Shown here: one piece after another, positions 33,601 through 35,421 of the stretch
How the letters are laid out: each line of letters starts with the position of its first letter
Position numbering within the stretch: the first letter of the stretch is position 1
Origin: an uncultured Bacteroidia bacterium
Lineage (GTDB): Bacteria > Bacteroidota > Bacteroidia > Bacteroidales > Prolixibacteraceae
Length of the DNA: 35,421 nucleotides
Direction of reading: 5' to 3'
NCBI GenBank assembly: GCA_903918045.1
Contig: CAIXCY010000141.1
Coordinates: 1-35,421 of the forward strand
Translations under genes and position numbers: made by a program
The notes under the pieces: model-generated
What the model saw: the letters and a program-made list of their open reading frames with translations, nothing else
Databases searched by the model: none
What the model was told of the DNA's origin: nothing

Positions 33601-34313
33601 CCGGTATTCAAACAGATAAGCAGATCATGCGCATCAGCATCCTCATCATTGGTAAAATGACTGTCATTTGTGGCAATGACTTTAACATCAAATTTTTCAC
33701 CCAGTCGGATTAATTCCTTGTTTACGATCACCTGACTGTCATAGACATCAGTCGGAAGCTGAGGTTCAGTTGTCTTGTGACGCTGGATCTCAAGGTAAAA
33801 ATCGTCTTTGAAGATATTCTTAAACCATTTTATTGCATCTTCGGCACCAGCGATATCCCCTTTTAAAATACACTGGGGAATTTCACCTCCAATGCAGGCC
33901 GAAGAGACTATTAGTCCTTCACTATGCTTCTCCAGCAGATTCTTGTCTATGCGTGGCTTATAATAGAACCCTTCAGTATTGGCGACGGTGACTAATTTCA
34001 GCAGATTGCGATACCCTTTCTCATTTTTGGCAAGTAAAATCAAATGGTCGCCGGAGCGATCTTCTTTTTCACTCTTATCTTTGAAATGAATTCCCCGTGA
34101 GGCGACATAGGTTTCAACCCCTAAAATAGGCTTTATTTCGAATTTCTTACACGTTTCATGAAACTCTTTTATCCCAAACATACTGCCATGATCAGTCAGC
34201 GCAATGGCTGTCATCCCATCTTTTTTTGCTTTTTTTACCAGATCGGCCACCGCTGCCGCTCCATCGAGAATTGAATATTGGCTGTGGACATGAAGATGGG
34301 TAAATAATTCCAT
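30675..34313 (-). CDS. dnaE: DNA polymerase III alpha subunit
   Basis: A 1212-residue C-family replicative polymerase, starting at ATG 34313 (MELFTHLHVHSQYSILDG); a frame from 34370 adds 19 unconserved residues. The PHP domain (about 1-270) has HLHVH (6-10) and ALTDHGSMFG, as seen in metal-binding versions. The palm holds GPGRGSAAGS (402-411), catalytic MPDIDIDFDDD with Asp444, Asp446 and Asp448, and LLKMDFLGLKTL with the third Asp. Finger and beta-binding regions include GPMDYIPNYVNRK, YQEQVM and FNKSHSVCYAYIAYQTGFLK. A helix-hairpin-helix (FGLSAIKGVGAGAV) and OB fold (RELAFAGIVTETQEGFTKNG) complete it. A lipoprotein gene lies 65 bases upstream on the same strand. Confidence 0.97.
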   Translation of the reverse strand: MELFTHLHVHSQYSILDGAAAVADLVKKAKKDGMTAIALTDHGSMFGIKEFHETCKKFEIKPILGVETYVASRGIHFKDKSEKEDRSGDHLILLAKNEKGYRNLLKLVTVANTEGFYYKPRIDKNLLEKHSEGLIVSSACIGGEIPQCILKGDIAGAEDAIKWFKNIFKDDFYLEIQRHKTTEPQLPTDVYDSQVIVNKELIRLGEKFDVKVIATNDSHFTNDEDADAHDLLICLNTGKDLDDPSRMRYTKQEWLKTTAEMNKLFGDMPNTLANTQEVTEKVEFFELDSDPIMPEFPIPASFGTIEEYREQYPAEILINEFKDIPTRTGGYENALRVKFESDYLKYLVYQGAASRYGESLSSEVAERIEFELDTIKTMGFPGYFLIVQDFIAAAREMKVIVGPGRGSAAGSVVAYTTGITNVDPIKHNLLFERFLNPDRVSMPDIDIDFDDDGRQLVLNWVKEKYSRENVAHICTFGTMAAKMAIRDVSRVLKLPLSEADRLAKMVPDTPKITLAKAYSENPLLEAEKKSSNPLIIKTLKYAETLEGCIRQFGVHACGILIGRDKLDNHIPLMPTKDEDLLTTQYDGHFVESIGLLKMDFLGLKTLSIIKECLENIQLSKKITLDIDKIPFDDPKTFELFSNGNTTAIFQFESPGMKKWLRLLQPSRFEDLVAMNALYRPGPMDYIPNYVNRKMGREEIAYDHPIMEQYLGDTYGITVYQEQVMLQSRALGLFTRGESDSLRKAMGKKNLPLMEKLKAKFTEGCKSNPEFMDGCKTVGKTPDNVIDKIWKDWEAFAQYAFNKSHSVCYAYIAYQTGFLKANYPSEFMAAVLSSNLTNADKISIFMDESKHMGLAVMGPDVNESRSNFFINKNGGLRFGLSAIKGVGAGAVSDIIKERDANGDFSSIFNFVERVNLQTINKKNLEALAMAGAFDSFENIYRSQYFGDTGDGNSFIEALIKYGNRIQNDRQSSMASLFGGFQTIEVKLPSIPLVPEWPKIMALEKEKNLIGIYLSSHPLDDYRLEISSFCTKDINLSNLNSEIESLKNRELAFAGIVTETQEGFTKNGKPFSALTLTDYADSYKMMFFGNDFVNFGNFCKKGLFLLIRGKVTPKWQGGDQLEFKAGKIELLQELAEKADSLRISVGTELLTQEFIEELDLKLAQSPGKTLIKFSVFDQSTNIKLHLFSRTRRIGLSGELKEYLQKNPDIVFTIN

Positions 34314-34378
34314 AGTATAACCTTTAGAAAATAGGGGAATATCGATTTCACGGAGTGCATTTAGTTGCACGTTAAAAA

Positions 34379-35098
34379 CTAAAATTTAATGTTTCGCGAG
34401 GCAGTGCCGATCGCCTGGAGGTACGTGCTTGTGCTATTCTCAAATAAGAGGGCATCTAACTGAACCGAATAAGTTTCCGTATTATTTAACAACAATGAGA
34501 AATATGACCTTGGGAGTGAAAAATACAATTTTGCTTTTTTGGGTGTGCTGGAATCTGTGAATGGCTGAATGTATTTAAGCTGCGTAACAACTTTTGTAAT
34601 GGTATCAAGTTTCGTTATTTTTATCTGGTAACCATCGGCATTTGCAACAGCATTCCATTTCAAGTAGATCGTATCGGCTACCGCTTTTACAAGTGATGTA
34701 ATTGTTGGTGCAGTAATATACGAGGAAGACAAGGAATTGGAGTAGGTGATGACCTCCTTGTCTTTAAAGGCTACCGTATAATTATAAGTCCCCGGAGTGG
34801 GAGGAGTGGGAGAATAGAGTGAATCTGCAACAAGGTTATAAAAGGAGTTCCCCAATTTGTCATAGTCAACCAGTTGCGAGGTGACACCATTTGGTGCCAC
34901 TACGCTTACATTTGCCATAAGGTCATAGGAGATAACAGTATGAACAACTGAATAAACCGAAATACTGGTATCTTTGGGACTTTTAATCGATCTGATAAAG
35001 ACGTCAGCCGTTGCTGTACTTACTACAGTTGCTTTTTCGCAGCCAGTAAAACCAATCACAACGGCAATTCCAAGGGCAAATAAAATTAATTTGTTCAT
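34379..35098 (-). CDS. predicted lipoprotein with fibronectin III-like domain
   Basis: A 239-residue secreted lipoprotein. The start at ATG 35098 gives MNKLILFALGIAVVIGFTGC with lipidated Cys20 followed by EKAT; a longer frame from 35176 lacks a signal. A repetitive Ser/Thr/Val-rich region (about 25-130) is followed by a segment resembling FnIII strands (TAPTITSLVKAVADTIYLKW and NAVANADGYQIKITKL, about 130-170). No catalytic motif is evident, and I do not recognise a named family. It has a -7 element (35165-35172), is divergent from rpsP and precedes dnaE by 65 bases, so it may be cotranscribed with dnaE. Confidence 0.75.
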   Translation of the reverse strand: MNKLILFALGIAVVIGFTGCEKATVVSTATADVFIRSIKSPKDTSISVYSVVHTVISYDLMANVSVVAPNGVTSQLVDYDKLGNSFYNLVADSLYSPTPPTPGTYNYTVAFKDKEVITYSNSLSSSYITAPTITSLVKAVADTIYLKWNAVANADGYQIKITKLDTITKVVTQLKYIQPFTDSSTPKKAKLYFSLPRSYFSLLLNNTETYSVQLDALLFENSTSTYLQAIGTASRNIKF

Positions 35099-35164
35099 AT
35101 TTAATATTTTAGAATAAATTGTACATCGAAACTGAACGCCACTTAAACTTCTGTTCAGTAGAGT

Positions 35165-35172
35165 CAAAAGTA
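35165..35172 (-). promoter_or_regulatory. Bacteroidota-type -7 element for the lipoprotein gene
   Basis: Minus-strand TACTTTTG fits TAnnTTTG, 66 bases before the lipoprotein ATG. With the rpsP promoter 80 bases away it forms a divergent promoter pair. Confidence 0.5.
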
Positions 35173-35251
35173 GCAAATTTCGCTGTTTTCATTCTCTGAT
35201 ATTCAACATTTAATAAGTTTAAAGGGGATTTTTTTATAACGATTTAAAGTG

Positions 35252-35259
35252 TATCTTTG
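35252..35259 (+). promoter_or_regulatory. Bacteroidota-type -7 element for rpsP
   Basis: TATCTTTG (exact TAnnTTTG) is followed by TCCCGCAA, 38 bases before the rpsP ATG, a typical layout for ribosomal-protein promoters in this phylum. Confidence 0.65.
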
Positions 35260-35297
35260 TCCCGCAATTTTAAATAAAAATTTCAACGTAAAACGTT

Positions 35298-35421
35298 ATG
35301 TCAGTAAAGATTCGTTTGGCAAGGCATGGCCGTAAACAACATGCCTATTACCACATTGTGGTAGCAAACAGCAGGTCACCACGAGATGGTAGGTTTATTG
35401 AGAGGATTGGTTCATACAATC
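35298..35421 (+). CDS. rpsP: 30S ribosomal protein S16, 5' end only
   Basis: The first 41 codons, [20 protein letters not shown] with [21 protein letters not shown], are unmistakable S16; the gene continues past the window end. S16 binds 16S rRNA early in 30S assembly. ATG 35298 is preceded by an exact -7 element. In most bacteria rpsP is followed by rimM, which would be outside this window. Confidence 0.97.
   Translation, partial: MSVKIRLARHGRKQHAYYHIVVANSRSPRDGRFIERIGSYN

Noticed and set aside
34352-34375. GTGCA-TTTAGT-TGCAC between dnaE and the lipoprotein as a terminator.
   Set aside because: The stem is only 5 bp and, on the transcribed strand, no T-run follows it.

Overview
The window looks like chromosomal DNA of a Bacteroidota bacterium, probably from the Bacteroidales/Marinilabiliales side; the lineage is inferred from protein style, not from a search. 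Several genes are preceded by exact matches to the Bacteroidota -7 promoter element TAnnTTTG (for example at 10758, 16621, 17495, 25446, 27425 and 35252). GTG starts are used. The MutL, pyrophosphatase, RpsP and rhomboid proteins also have a Bacteroidota look.

Region 1 (1-10.7 kb) is a divergent envelope-transport locus. On the minus strand, an outer-membrane barrel protein, a LolD/MacB-type ATPase, two FtsX-type permeases and the start of a LolA-like periplasmic carrier form one tight operon. On the plus strand, a TetR regulator, a TolC-like channel, an HlyD-like adaptor and two ABC-2 permeases form an export operon with no ATPase of its own. A perfect 8+4+8 inverted repeat (4650-4669) between the two operons is the likely TetR operator. 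The locus carries unusual small repeats: an 8-bp array that makes a chain of ATG-AAA-TAATG start/stop overlaps before the LolA-like gene, a purine-rich tract, and two degenerate 7-bp arrays in opposite orientations on either side of the HlyD gene.

Region 2 (10.7-16.6 kb) holds an ApbE flavin transferase lipoprotein, a UMF1-family MFS transporter, a DUF898 membrane protein, a secreted alpha/beta hydrolase, and an SdpR/SdpI-like repressor-membrane protein pair with its own operator.

Region 3 (16.6-21.6 kb) holds nucleic-acid and nucleotide genes: a NYN-nuclease/LOTUS protein, a bifunctional nuclease with a UVR tail, thyA two bases downstream of it, folA, a NupG-like nucleoside MFS transporter and inorganic pyrophosphatase. 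thyA and folA are separated by inverted 7-8 bp repeat arrays.

Region 4 (21.6-25.5 kb) is the accessory, decayed part. It has a gene-poor stretch with an RHS-like fragment, a Fic protein with its own C-terminal inhibitory motif, the ComM/YifB AAA+ protein, and a fossil PIN-domain toxin-antitoxin pair in which both genes are broken.

Region 5 (25.5-35.4 kb) is core: mutL (with a 5' hairpin and a non-canonical C-terminal metal site), two tandem rhomboid proteases and a membrane-anchored endonuclease/exonuclease/phosphatase protein in one operon. A strong bidirectional terminator follows, then trxA, dnaE and a lipoprotein on the minus strand, and finally the start of rpsP.
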